From Pogostemon cablin (taxonomy: Eukaryota > Streptophyta > Magnoliopsida > Lamiales > Lamiaceae), in contig CM042982.1 in the NCBI GenBank assembly GCA_023678885.1, positions 1,612,001 to 1,676,000 on the forward strand: a stretch of DNA of 64,000 nt, given 5' to 3'. The position numbers were made by a program, and so were the translations under genes. Below are positions 34,108-47,593 of the stretch, piece after piece. Every line of letters starts with the position of its first letter. Positions within the stretch are counted from its first letter, which is position 1. The notes below the pieces were generated by a model, which ran no database searches, was not told the origin of the DNA, and saw only the letters and a program-made list of their open reading frames with translations.

Positions 34108-36890
34108 GGGTGAATGGAAGCGTCCAACCATGCAGGGGCAGAACTGCAGTGTACATAATTACAGCAAACCTGGAGTTGTTATGGCACTTGTCCGTAAGCA
34201 GTTAATAACAGTTGGGGGTAATACGGAGGAGATGTTCAGGCGATCTTGTTTTGGTCATTACTGGGGTCTTCACGACGATTGAATTGCGCATGTTAATCTC
34301 CACGGTCTCATGACACTGGAGATCATACGTGGCGGGGATGATGTAACCGCTAGATATTTTCAAGTTGGGAACGAATGCCTTAACTTTAGTAGAGTAGAGT
34401 TCATGTGGATAATGGGATTCTGCTTTCGGGACAGAATGAGGTTTGATCCGAATTTATCGTATCATATCCCGTCTGGTGGGGTGTACGATATGTATTATGG
34501 TCAGGGCGAAAGACCATTAGTAAGTGAGATTGCCCATGACTTTGAGGGTACAAAATTTAGTGGTATTAACCCCGAGAACGCGGTTAAAATTGTTAAGGTG
34601 TTGTTGTTGTACTATTTTCTCCTTGGATCGGATGTTACCAAGGTGAGTGTAGACAAATGGGTTTGGGTCCTAGTAGAGGACGAGCGTAGATGAGATTTAT
34701 TCCCTTGGGGCCAGGTCAATTATATGACTCTACTGCACTTTATGGACAACATTTTGACCGAACTTCCTAAAGGAGCAAACCCCAACAAGTACAGATACCA
34801 CTTTTAAGAATGCACATTTACTCTCCTGGTACGTGTTGTATTAGATCACTTAAAGTTATAGTGTATTACTAGTTTCAGCAATAGTAATAATCTAACATAT
34901 GTAGTTTACGTGTGACAGGTTTGGGCGTACGAGCGTCTACCTGCCCTTGCTGAACCGTATGGCCATGTCCCTACCGATAGGGAGAAAAATAGGCCACTTT
35001 GCTTGCGATGGGTTTTCGTAAGGTGAAGAAGGTTTACAGGAATTTGTTTCTTGGGTATGAAATCTAAATTTTTATGAATCATTAATCCATGTCGGTATAG
35101 ACAAATCAGTGATATTGTATCTAAATGTATTGGTTTTTTTTAATCAGGATCTTGTAGTGGTGGATTTTCCGCGGGTGCTCCCCTAGGAGCACAGAAAGGT
35201 TTATTGAATTGGAATAGATAATGATCCTTTGCAGGGGTTGATCATGAGGCTGTACACAAAGGCATTCTCTAACCCTAGACGAAAGGTCGTCAGGGGGCCT
35301 GATTTCACATATGTGGAGCAGCAGACCGCGGTGGAGGCATACGATCTTACTAGTAATCCATGGGATCAGCAGTACTATTCTGGTGTGGCTGTTGAGGATC
35401 GGTGGACTGGCCAGCGCACGGATGATCCTTCAGCATGGGTAAAAAATTGGGATGAGCATTCTTACCGACCTCCCTATACTCCTAGTCCTGACCACAGTGG
35501 ACATCATTCATGGGAGACGAGGTATGGTGAGCGTAGTTCGTATGATCCCACACATCATGTTCCTTCTTCCTCCGCTCTTAGCTGGCATGCTCGAGCCGTT
35601 GCTCATCATGGGAGTGGGATGGGTGACGCCCACGGATATGATCAGCAGAATCACGGATATGATGATTAGGACAACCACGGGTATGGTCAGCAGGATCACG
35701 AATATGAGCAGGACCACTACGGATATGATCAGGATTTCAAAGATAGGGTCCTCCATAGGCTGGATCAGCAGGATGAGTTGTTATCCCAGCTTGCATGTCA
35801 GATGGTGGCTGAGCATCAGACACATCATTTATTTCGACTTATGCTTACACAGGAATTCAGGCGCCTTCGAGCAGATATTTCGCGGAGTCGGGGGTCTGAG
35901 TATGAGCCATTTAGCTCGAGATCAAGGGTTAGATCTACCCCTCCTACAGTGGTGGATCCTGTGAGTCCGATGGCTCTCACACCTGGTGTCGCTCAAGATG
36001 GTTTGATGCGTGCTAAGCGGCCAAGAAACCCAAGTGCAGCGTTACAGTCACCATTCACAACGACTGAACATGAGCGCCGCTGCAACTGTACCTACGATTT
36101 AAGATAAATAACGATCTGTACGTGCTAATCTACTATTTTAGACGTTTTCATATGTTACTTTACATACTTGTGCTTGTTGTTACGAATTTTTGATTTCAGG
36201 GTCGACGTCGAACTCAGCTATAGAGTCGGCAGTGCTTTTTTCACTGAGATGGAGGACCTCAGTGCTAGGTTTGACGACCAGGTAATTGAGAGAGCCTTCA
36301 TGTGTATACTTAATAAGTAAATATATTCACTAACTCACAATATTCTGTAATAAATTTCTATATATTTCAGCACCTAGATGCATACCTCCGGATATTATCA
36401 GAGCGACCGGCGGCCAAAGGCGTTCACGTCCATCAGGATGTTGGGAACTACTGCATTCTAGACATGTAATTTTCTGTAAGTAACAACCACATTAGCAACG
36501 TATGTATAAATTTTCCATGTAATTTTGAGACCAATCATATACAATGATTTTCCTCTAAGGTCCGAGTTCAATCCGTATGGAATGAGCAACGAGGCGGTAC
36601 AAAGATGATAGAACGACATTTGTCAACATAAGTGATGACTTGTTGACAGATCTTCGTGCGTACGCAGCAGGGAGGTTACCCGTGTGGAGGGGGTCCATGC
36701 CATGGATAGAATGTGATGTGGTATTGTATCTTAACCCATGATGTGATCAAATAATTATATCTCCTATTTTGACTATGGATTCTACATCATATATATGCAT
36801 TCTTCGTAACTTATTTTGACAGATTATGTTCATAGTCCACATGGCTGCACACTACTACCCATATGCACTAATTACGAAGGATATGAGCTT
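34108..36890 (+). pseudogene. Decayed DUF1985/Ulp1-type gene of a MULE-like element
   Basis: Interrupted reading frames line up with the plant DUF1985 plus Ulp1 (C48 peptidase) proteins carried by some Mutator-like transposons. MFRRSCFGHYWGLHDD near 34220 precedes a stop at 34279. Next comes 34310-34693 (RYFQVGNECLNFSRVEF, LVEDERR), another stop, DLFPWGQVNY, then after an intron VWAYERLPALAEPYG (about 34920). A Gln/Tyr/His-rich low-complexity ORF (35229-36107) is broken at 35667. A start of the protease domain (GRLPVWRGSMPWIECDV, about 36668-36720) is followed by divergent sequence that runs into the right repeat array. The catalytic His, Asp and Cys region is absent. At least four lesions are seen, so no active protein is expected. 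Confidence 0.75.
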
Positions 36891-36896
36891 CTTCAA

Positions 36897-37165
36897 TTCG
36901 GCCAACCAAAATTCTTCTATTCGGCCTACATATTTTTTAAAAAATGTAAATTAAATGTGAAAATTTAAGTTCTTCTATTCGGCCTGCGTTTCTTGTATTC
37001 GGCCCATAAGATTGTTCTATTCGGCCTACAACACTTGTTCTATTCGGCCTACTTATTTTTTTATCGTAGGATATATTTTTGGGCCTTTTCGGCCAACGTT
37101 TCTTTTATTCGGCCTTCAAAGTTGTTCTATTCGGCCTACAAATCCTGTTCTATTTGGCATACTAG
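36897..37165 (-). repeat. Array of about 9 inverted GGCCGAATAGAAC units (right arm)
   Basis: Copies of TTGTTCTATTCGGCCTACAA, the reverse complement of the left-array unit, occur about nine times with more spacing and divergence than on the left. Together with 33391-33950 they bracket the DUF1985 relic as subterminal inverted repeats. Confidence 0.88.
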
Positions 37166-38030
37166 TTGCTAATTTTTTTTAAAAAAATTTAATGTGGATA
37201 CATTTTACACTTCACATACACTATTCGGCATACTATTATTTCTATTATAAAACGTTGAAATACATAAAATACACTCATGCGGCATGTAAAAATGATCAAA
37301 TTATTGCATTCATAGCTGTTAAAACAAGTTTACAACATACCTTGTATACTGCTCCCCAAATTCTCACGCCTCTAAAAATCTAGTTAAAATAGTTGTTCCC
37401 CGAATGCTCAACACTAAAAAAAAACTAGAACAATGAAAACGAATATATGTGTATGATGCAGCACCATGGTTAGACCGCTATTATATATATACCTCATTTT
37501 TTGTAAGCATATGAGGGAACACATGCCTACATAGTTGTATTTTGACATCTTTTTCAGAAATAGAGAAGAATCGGATTCTCCTAGTGTACTTTTCGTCATA
37601 AAAGTGAGGAATCTGATTCCTGAAACATGTGAAAAAGTGGGTCCCCTCAAGGGTATTTTGGTCTATTCCATAAAAGGTGGCTAGAATAAATTGTATATAA
37701 CATTTGTGGTCACTTAAAATTACTTTTAAGTAATAGTGGCTATTTTTTGCCATTTTCACATCTATTAATGTGGCAAATTAAAAGTATTTCTTTTATTATA
37801 ATTAATTATTATTTTTATATCTTATGAACTGTTACCTACAATATAGAAAAACGTTCAATTAATATTTTAAAAAATAATTTCGTTATGCACATTGCATTAA
37901 AAAAAAAACTCTCTACTCACGTGTAAAGTATAATACGATCTTATATAAACTAAATGTAGAATCTATTTCATAGAATTCTTACAATGTGAATTAGATTCAC
38001 GTTGGAAAGTAATGATTATTGGATTCATGT
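37166..38030. other. AT-rich intergenic, nothing recognised
   Basis: No supported gene. The outer right end of the element above should lie here, but no clear terminal repeat or target duplication can be fixed by eye. Confidence 0.35.
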
Positions 38031-38039
38031 GTTGTTTTA

Positions 38040-38290
38040 GTGTCAACCAAAGTCTCACATCGGTTAGAAATGAGGATGATGATTGGTTTATAAATGAGGG
38101 ATAGACTCTCCCTAACATGAGGACTTTTGGGCGTGATTCTCGAAGTGTTAAAATTGTGCGGGCCAGTGGGCGGTCCGGGCGTGATTCTCGAAGTGTTAAA
38201 ATTGTGCGGGCTTTTGGGCGGTCCAAAGCGGATAATATCATGCTAGTGGATTGAATTGGTCCTGCTCCCTAGGCTGATAAACCCAACATC
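38040..38290 (+). repeat. LTR/TRIM-like plant repeat with internal 2x tandem
   Basis: The sequence runs CAAAGTCTCACATCGGTTAG, GGTTTATAAATGAGGG, ACTCTCC, then AAAGCGGATAATATCATG. It resembles the common dicot LTR/TRIM-type repeat with a conserved CACATCGG start and a GCGGACAATATC end. Inside it, a 58-base unit (GGGCGTGATTCTCGAAGTG... GTGCGGGC) is present twice, at about 38128 and 38177. No coding sequence. Confidence 0.6.
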
Positions 38291-38304
38291 ACGTTCATTT
38301 AATT

Positions 38305-38800
38305 GATGGATAAAAGTTCATGGCGATTTTTTTTTACCTATTTCGTGTTTTAGAAAAATAGCGATATGTTCATCTAGAAAAATAGCGATCATAAGTTCAT
38401 CTCTAATGCACCCGGGCGCACGGAGAATTTTATGTTAAATTGTATACCGTTTAGTATACTGATATCTATTTTGTGTTTTAAGTTCATGGCGATTTTTTTT
38501 TTTACCTATTTCGTGTTTTAGAAAAATAGCGATCATAAGTTCATCTAGAAAAATAGCGATCATAAGTTCATCTCCTGTGCATCCGGGCGCACGGAGAATT
38601 TTATGTTAAATTGTATACCCCTTAGTATACTGATATGTACCCTTTATTTTTTAAAGAATTATTTTTACCTATTTCGTGTTTTAGAAAAATAGCAATCATA
38701 AGTTCATCTAGAAAAATAGCGATCATAAGTTCATCTCCTGTGCACCCGGGCGTACGGAGAATTTTATGTTAAATTGTATACCCTTTAGTATACTGATATG
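38305..38800 (+). repeat. Tandem repeat, three units of about 165-180 bp
   Basis: Each unit runs TTTACCTATTTCGTGTTTTAG, AAAATAGCGATCATAAGTTC, GCACCCGGGCGCACGGAG, then TTTTATGTTAAATTGTATAC. Units start near 38335, 38500 and 38670. Degenerate pieces (TGTATACCCTTTAG) continue to about 39030. GGCGCACGGAATGTGTTCCC at 39050 resembles a segment at about 50305. Confidence 0.85.
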
Positions 38801-40170
38801 TACCCTTTATTTTCTAAAGAAAATTATTGTGTGTATTTGGGTGCATAAACAACACTCTGTACGCCTTTAGAATTTTGTGTTAAATTGTATACCCTTTAGT
38901 ATAAAATGTGTACCCTTTATTTTCTAAAGAAAAAAAATATTAATGAAAAGTGTATACCCTTTAGAACAAAATGGTGTACCTTTTATGAATTAAAGTGTAT
39001 ATCATTTAGACCAAAGCAATATACCCTTACCCATAATACTAAATTTCTAAAGGCGCACGGAATGTGTTCCCGTGCGCCCAGGCGCACGCAAGCCTCTCTA
39101 AGTTCATTAAATTAGATTATATTCGTCTTCATAAACTGTGGACTTTTAATTACATCTATATAAATTAATCAGAGTCATTGTTATAAAAAACTTTTTTGCG
39201 ATTTCGTATTTCTATTTTTCGTTCCTACCTGTTATTTTATTCTCTAACATTTAGATCATAACAATTTTTAGAAGACAATTACTACTATGAATTTTCAAAA
39301 CATTTTTTTCCTTGAATTAATGAAAAGTTAATACTTTGACCCGTAAATATTGTTGCATTTTATTAATTTGTTATATTTTTCTTTTTATACATGAGATTCA
39401 CACAAAAGGAGTATTATATATATATTTACATAGGATTTGCGCTCAACATTAATATAACTATTCATTATACATTTTATCCTAATATATCTTAACTCACTAC
39501 ATATTAAAGTATAATATTCTTTAATCTTTGTGAAAAATAAATATAACAACATTTACGGGACAAAGAAAGTATATCTATAACAAATTCTAGCGTACATATT
39601 AATATTATTATTGATCACTCTCTTGTAAAATGTATATACGAAACAAGTTGTAAGACGAGTTCGCACATTATTAAAGCATGATTATTATATAAATAAATAA
39701 AATGTATTTATTAATAGTTATAATATGTTAGCAGTGAATTGTATTATAACAACGTAAGATTATACTTTAATACTAGTAATCATTTATCATATTTAAATTT
39801 ATCATATTTAAAATAAATGTATTTTAACTATAAATAAACCTATTTTATTTATATAATAATTATATTTCAACATGAGATATATTTCCAAAATAGACTTTCT
39901 CAATTATATACTCTATACTACTAGGAGCTTTCAATAAATCTTATTTATATACTCCCTCCGTTTCTAGGTAAGAGTCTTATTTTATCATTTTTGTTGTCTC
40001 ACCCAAAGGATCTCATTTCCTTTTTTGGAGACCACCCACACCCACTAATACAATTAAAGCATGAGTCTCACACACCCACTACACATTAGGGATTAATCAT
40101 GAATGTCCAATATTGTATGTAACAAATCAAAAATGGGCTTATTTAATAAAATATTGTAGTTTTATTTTTC
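38801..40170. other. AT-rich intergenic with degenerate repeat tails
   Basis: No gene. One Stowaway-type end (ACTCCCTCCGTTTCTAGGT) lies at about 39951; its partner end is not evident. Confidence 0.45.
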
Positions 40171-40214
40171 GTTTATGAAAATATAGTGCTTTCTGTGTTT
40201 GTTAATAATATAAG

Positions 40215-40495
40215 TAAAGTCGCCCTCTGCAGGAGCGACTTTGGTGACGTGGAGAATTTCAGAAAAGAAGACGCATGTACCGAAGGCGACTTTAAATAAC
40301 GACAAAGAGATTCTACATGGAGGGGACTTTGTTTTGGGTACTTGGAAAACTCTGAAAAGAAGACGCCTGTACGTAAGGCGACTTTAAGTAACGACAAAAA
40401 GATTCTGCAGAGAGGGGACTTTGCCTTGGTTTTGTGGAGAATCGCTAAAAAGAAGACGCCTGTACGAAAGACGATTTTGAGTAACAACAAATAAA
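40215..40495 (+). repeat. Tandem repeat, three units of about 83-102 bp
   Basis: The core AAGAAGACGCCTGTACG-AAGGCGACTTTAAGTAACGACAAA begins near 40267, 40369 and 40452. Each core is preceded by GGGGACTTTG-like sequence and GTGGAGAAT or TTGGAAAAC. The third unit is shortened. An unrelated plus-strand origin cannot be excluded. Confidence 0.85.
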
Positions 40496-40983
40496 ATTCT
40501 CCAGAACATAAGGAGTCTTCCCGACATATTGATAACACTACTCGCTATATTAACAACACTGTTCATTAGGGTGACAACAGTAGCACATGATGTCCCCTGA
40601 TCCCGTCGGGAAAACCACGCAAGAAAGAAAATAAATGACATGTAGAAATGACAATACATTCATTTCCTCACCATATATCAGTATATAACTTTGATATAAA
40701 ATGCAATCTTTATATTTCAATCCCTTGCCTTTCTTTCTTCTCCCCTCCCTGAAATCTTCAATACCTTTCCTCTCTTTCATCGTTCAATCCTTTCAGTTAA
40801 ATACATTTTAATATTTTGGAGTTATTTTTAAAACTTTAAATTTTTTTTTTAAACTGTAAATCTCTCCATGATTTTATCCAAAAGAAAAAAAAATTGGTTG
40901 AAATGTGATGATTTAGAGGAGTCGGAGATTCTTGTGGTGGAAGCAGTGAGAGTGACCAAAAAAATATCAGGTTTGTGTTGGTT

Positions 40984-41029
<46 letters not shown>
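40984..41029. repeat. AT microsatellite
   Basis: Uninterrupted alternating AT of about 46 bases. Confidence 0.95.
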
Positions 41030-41261
41030 CTTGCTTGACAAAATAGAAAAATATATATGTGTATATATATTCGTTGAAGTTTTGATTCGAGGAGACAAAG
41101 AAATATGTCGAAGAAAATGAAAAAAAAAGAAAAAAAAAAAGTGGTGCTTCTCAATCGTTGTGTATGTGCATATTGTGTATTTATAATATTTTTTTTAAAA
41201 TTTTGAATATCTTTCGTTCCATTAAAAATTCGTTCATTTAAAAATGATTCATGTGATTTTT

Positions 41262-42408
<1,147 letters not shown>

Positions 42409-42410
42409 TA

Positions 42411-42691
42411 CTCCCCCCTCCCACATTTATCTTCACACTTTCCGCTTTCGTCCGTCCCACATTTATCTTCACACCCCAAAAAAGAAAACTTCACACTAAC
42501 CAACAATCTCAAAAGTTACCTTAATTTCAAAAATATCACTCTCACCTAACACACACAACATACTTTACAATTTATTTATTACTTAAAAATACCACAATAC
42601 CCTTCAAAAGTCAATAAAGTTGGTCAAAAAGCAAATTTTCTTAAACTCCGTGTCTACAGTAACTACCAAAATAAATATGGGACGGAGGGAG
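42411..42691. mobile_element. Stowaway MITE
   Basis: Left end CTCCCCCCTCCCACATTTAT with a second CCGTCCCACATTTATCTTC 40 bases inside; right end ATAAATATGGGACGGAGGGAG next to TA. About 280 bases. Confidence 0.8.
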
Positions 42692-43285
42692 TATTATTTA
42701 AAATTATAGAAAATGAAATATTTCTTCATTAATCTAAGTCCTCCACATTTGAACATTTAGGATAGTATTAATTTAATTTAATTAATTAATTATATGAAAA
42801 CAATAAATTAAATAATATTTAAATTATAGAAAAATAAAATGACTTATCTTTAATCTAAGGCCATCACATTTGAACGTTTAAGATAATATTGACTATATTT
42901 AATTAATTAATTACATAAAAATAAAAAAATAAATTAAATAGTATTTAAAATAATTTCTTTTTAATCTAGGCCCGTACATTTGAACCTTGGTGGCGTGCTT
43001 GTTTTAAAATTTTAACTATTTTTCTAATGATCAATTATTAACTACTTTTCTAATGATCAATTATTGATTACTTTTTGACAAAATTTACATTATATATTAA
43101 ATTTACGTATTTTTTTCCATTTTTAATAGTTAAATATAATTAACTTATAATAATATCCGAATATATAATTAATTAACTATTAAAAACATAAAAAAAAAAA
43201 GATCTCACGTGATTGAAACACGCATGGGACATGCTCACATTTAATTTTAAATTTCACCATTTTATATATTTTAATAATCTAATAG
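42692..43285. other. AT-rich flank of the MULE relic
   Basis: It contains a loosely repeated block (CATTTGAACATTTAGGATA at 42750, CATTTGAACGTTTAAGATA at 42868, ACATTTGAACCTT at 42975). No gene is seen. Confidence 0.5.
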
Positions 43286-44811
43286 TTGAAATTCATGTTT
43301 GAAGATATGGGAAGTTCAAATCAAATTGCAATTATTGTGTCATTTGAAGGAGTAATAATTGGAGCAAAAGTAGTTGATCGAAGGATTGATTTATGCAGTT
43401 TGCTAATTAGAGTGTCTGAAATGACGGGGTTAGATTTGAATGAGTATACACTGAAAGTATTCACAAAATACACATATAATGGCATATCACAAGTTGTTCC
43501 AATTGATAGTGATGATGCCATTCATTTCTTTTTTGATCCAAGTAATGGTTTAAGATCTATAGAGTTGATGGTCGAAGCTGAAAAGTTGTTACCAGCACCA
43601 CAAATGGTGATTGACAATCAATATTCACAGTATGCATCTTACATTTCTGGTGATTTTGAGGTGCCCCCATTTTGCAATATGAGTTTTCCTCCAAGGTCTA
43701 ATATTGAAAACGATAGAGGAACTTGTGGTGTTGGTTTTGATTCAAATGAAACTATTGATGAGTCTCCATATTTATGCTCTGATCATTATAATGTAGAGAA
43801 AACTCCTTATTCAGAATCTAGTGACAATGACTCAAAAGACAATGAGGTGATAGATGAAGATGATCCATGTCACATGACGTCAGAACGTATGCGATAACAT
43901 CCTAATTTATTAGGAATATCCTTCTTTGATTCACCTCCTGTGAACATTTATATGGACTCAATTGGTTTTTCTAGTGGAGTTACAGATAATGACTCAGACA
44001 TAGAAGTGTTGAGAAAAGGAATGGTGTTCAAAGATAAAGAACATGTTCAATCTGTCGTGAGGGATTATTCCATTAAACATGCTAGACGTGAGTTCAAAGT
44101 GGTAGCTTTTTATTATTATAATTATTATGGGTTTAAAAGTTTACTATTATTAACACATCGTGTCTTACTTTATTGGCAGCTCATGTCAATGGAACGTCTC
44201 AGGATTTGTAGCACGGAGGTATCTTATGAGAATAGAGACTCATTTGAAAAATTGTGCAGTTCTAGTATAGAACTTGTTCAAAATTTAGATAGACTATTTG
44301 AACATAGACCTCCATATCTTGTAGATCGACATGTAGATGAAGCAACCACTTCAAGTCAGAGAAGACGCACCAGTACAAATGCACACTATGATGTTGCTGG
44401 ACAATCAACATCTAGACACCGAAGCAGACATGATGATTCAAGGACTCAAAGAAGACGTGGCAATACATCACAAGATGATTCTCATTATAACCATCCTCCA
44501 GAGACATCAACCCAATTTGAAATTGCAAGATCTTCTGCGTATGAATCGCACAGGCATAATGGTATAAAATTAATAATATATAATATTTTGCTGATAATAA
44601 TTTTTTCTTTATAACAGATTATTCAACACCCGAGTATAATATTACCCAAGTACAACAAGCGGATGCTGATTTACAGATCAATCATCAATATTGGCCATCC
44701 TTCACATCACTTTAGCAAACAGGGAATGAACAACCAACACAATACAATATGTCGTCCATACCTTGTGATCTTAATTTCGCTTGGGATCCATACCCCTTTG
44801 CAATTTAAACC
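43286..44811 (+). pseudogene. MULE transposase relic lacking the catalytic core
   Basis: The first part (43286 on) encodes a MuDR-type N-terminus: a beta-rich leader domain (IAIIVSFEGVIIGAK), an acidic linker, then after an in-frame TAA at 43895 the same frame continues to KGMVFKDKEHVQSVVRDYSI and ARREFKVV. That last block is the DNA-binding N-terminal module of plant MULE transposases. It passes via a GTAGCT...TTGGCAG intron-like gap (about 44103-44179) directly to a Ser/Arg/His-rich C-terminal tail (FEKLCSSSIELVQNLDRLFE). The whole DDE catalytic domain and the SWIM zinc finger are missing. It is a deletion derivative plus a nonsense mutation, so inactive. Confidence 0.75.
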
Positions 44812-45550
44812 GCTAGCAATATATATGTTTAAATAGAATTGGAGGGGGTGGATTGTGTTTACATGGGGACACGACGTGTTCCCAGGGTCGCATGAGCTTT
44901 TGCCTTAAAATATAATAAATTTAAAAGTCGACTATAGTGTACCTGGACAATTTTAACTGTTATATTAATTTTTAATAGAATTTACATCGTCAAATATAAT
45001 AATATGATTAATTTTTTTTGAAAGAAGACTACTCACTAATACATTTTAAACTATAAACATGGGTACTGGTGCACCAATGAATCACCCAAAATTTAATCAA
45101 ACTAACAATTTTTCTTCAATAGCATAAACGGTAAAGTTTATGTTTTTGGGATAGGAGGACTAATATACTAATTTATGAAACAAAGAAATTTAGTAGATTG
45201 TTACAAAATGACACCGAATCGATTAAGATAAACACAACATATACATTTATTAATAAATATATATACTATAAATTTTTAAATAAGAATTTATAAAATTGTT
45301 AGTAATTTTTTATTAACTTTTTAATAAAAGATGAATATAAAAATTAATATATTTATTAAAAAAAAATACTCGTCTCTTTTCATATTGTACGCTTTCAGTT
45401 TGAATCCTTCTACAAAATTTTTCACCTATCTAAAAAAGCTAAAAAAGGCAAAAAAATCAAAACAATTCATAACACTCTTAACATATAATATCATTTATTT
45501 ATTACTACAAAAATATCATAATACCTCGGTTAATGGTACACTTTGCAATT
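44812..45550. other. AT-rich intergenic, nothing recognised
   Basis: No supported gene or clear repeat boundary. Confidence 0.4.
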
Positions 45551-46274
45551 AGGGATGACAATGTGTAGGGTAGGGTACGGGTATGGCAAATCCACATGCT
45601 ACCCTATACCCTACTCTCCCTACTCATAGCCTACTCTTTTACCCTAAAATAGAGCTTCGGGTAGGGTACGAGTATACCCATCGAGTATACGGGTAATCCG
45701 CGGGTAAACGGATACCCGAATCCACCCGACCCGACACAACACATTTTTTAAAACTATAATCCAACAAAAAATAATTATAATAAATAAATTAATAACCTAA
45801 AATAAAATATGCAAATTAGAAAATAAAGTCAACAACAATAACGTCTAAGTCCGTTAACAAGAAAACATCATAAATTCATAGTTAATTAATCAAATAAAAT
45901 CATAAAACAAACATCATATTCCAACAATTGCTTCCAAGTCCTTGGTTTAAGTATGAAAACTTCAAAGTCTTGCATCTCCTTTTCGCCACCAAGATATCTC
46001 AATTCGAATATCATTTTTTTATTTTTTTGTTAAAATATCAAAAAAAAATAATTATAAATAACACATAATATTATAACATAGAACAAGATTTATTATAATT
46101 CTTAAAAATTATTTATATTTATATCAGGACAAGAATATAAATTTTAATTAAAAATATTAAACATATTATAATAAATAAATATTAAATACATCATAAATTT
46201 TTCATCAACAATATTATTATACTAAAAGAAATATTAGATTTAGAAATTTAATTAAATATATAATACTATTATTA

Positions 46275-46316
<42 letters not shown>

Positions 46317-46500
46317 TCGGGTAATTTTCGGGTCGGGTACGGGTAAATATGAGGGAATCCGTACTCTACCCTTACCCGCACAGTTTTCCTTCGGGTTCGG
46401 GTACTACCCGACCCGTTACCCAATTTTACCCGATTTTTCTATACCCGTTGTGCGAGTACCCGTCTGGTAACCCAGCCCGACGGATAAAATTGTCATCCCT
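45551..46500. mobile_element. hAT-like non-autonomous element, 950 bp
   Basis: Perfect 12-base terminal inverted repeats, AGGGATGACAAT at the left and ATTGTCATCCCT at the right. About 170-bp GC-richer ends are made of degenerate ACCCG/CGGGTA units (GGGTACGGGTA, ACCCGACCCG), and the core is AT-rich with a TA run at about 46280-46312. The end structure is like that of plant hAT MITEs. No exact 8-bp target duplication was found. Confidence 0.8.
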
Positions 46501-47593
46501 ATTAATTGCAATGTGCACCAGTTCATACTAGAGTTGAGCTATACTAAAAAAAGCCCAGCCCACTTTGGAAGTCCATAAGGCAGCCCTTAATGGACTAGGC
46601 ATCTTCTCTCCATAGTCCACACTATATTGGGCTTAACATGCGAGGTCTGTGAATTAAAAACCTTTTCAAAATCGAATATGTTTAGGTTGTGTTTGTTTAT
46701 ATGGTTTAATATTTTCAAGGAGTTTTATCAATTCAAGGCATTTCTGCTTTCCTTTCTTCTAGCGTCTCTTTTTCTTTCTTTTTTATGTAGCTCGAGCTGA
46801 ACGCAAAAGTAGTGATGGTGACCGGAGGAAGTGGGTTGCTTATCCGCATATTAGAATTACTGATTTAAACAAGTTTAAATTCGATTCTTTCATTTCCATC
46901 GAATTATTGTTGTTTTAGTTATTTATTAAGTTTTGATTTCTGGTGTTATATTTCATTATTATGTATGGTAACAATTCAAAATAATTCATGATCCCAAAAT
47001 AAAATACTCTAAAAAAATTACTCACCCTTAGCCAATAGCCAAATCATTCACATACAAAAGCGTTACTTGAATGATATTTTATCTATGGTTATTAATTATT
47101 TTATGTGGATACTATTAAAAAAATGTAAAATTTATTTTGTAACAAATCAAAATAACAAAATATAAATAGTTACTTGGAACTGAGTAATAAATTGTAAGAA
47201 ATCCCGTGGTTGATGTGAAGATGAGTTATTTTAAAATGGGAGTTGAAGGCAACTTAATATTTCACCCGCTTACCATTAATACCCTCACAAGAAAGTTGTG
47301 CATACTATAAATATAAATATTTAATTTTTGTTCTTCTTTAGAACAAAGTTGTTACAATTAACTTTACTACTATACAAGTACTAAATTGCAATAATTACAC
47401 ACACCCACCATGTGGGGCTAACCCATGAGCTTACAGTTATTAAGGTTAGGCCCACATTGATTCACTCACTCACAAAACTAGCTTCATTCAACAGACATAT
47501 TAAGCAAAAATTAAAGAGAACCTTAGATAAGTAAATAGTTAATCCCATGTAACATTGTGGGATATAATTAATAAGAGGACTGAAATCTAATTT
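46501..47593. other. Intergenic and 3' flank of the aspartic protease
   Basis: No gene is recognised. The 3' UTR of the protease probably occupies the last 200-300 bases. Confidence 0.45.

Noticed and set aside
34310..34693. Functional host gene encoding a 127-residue protein
   Set aside because: It is one unbroken piece of the DUF1985 relic. The same frame continues beyond the stop with family motifs.
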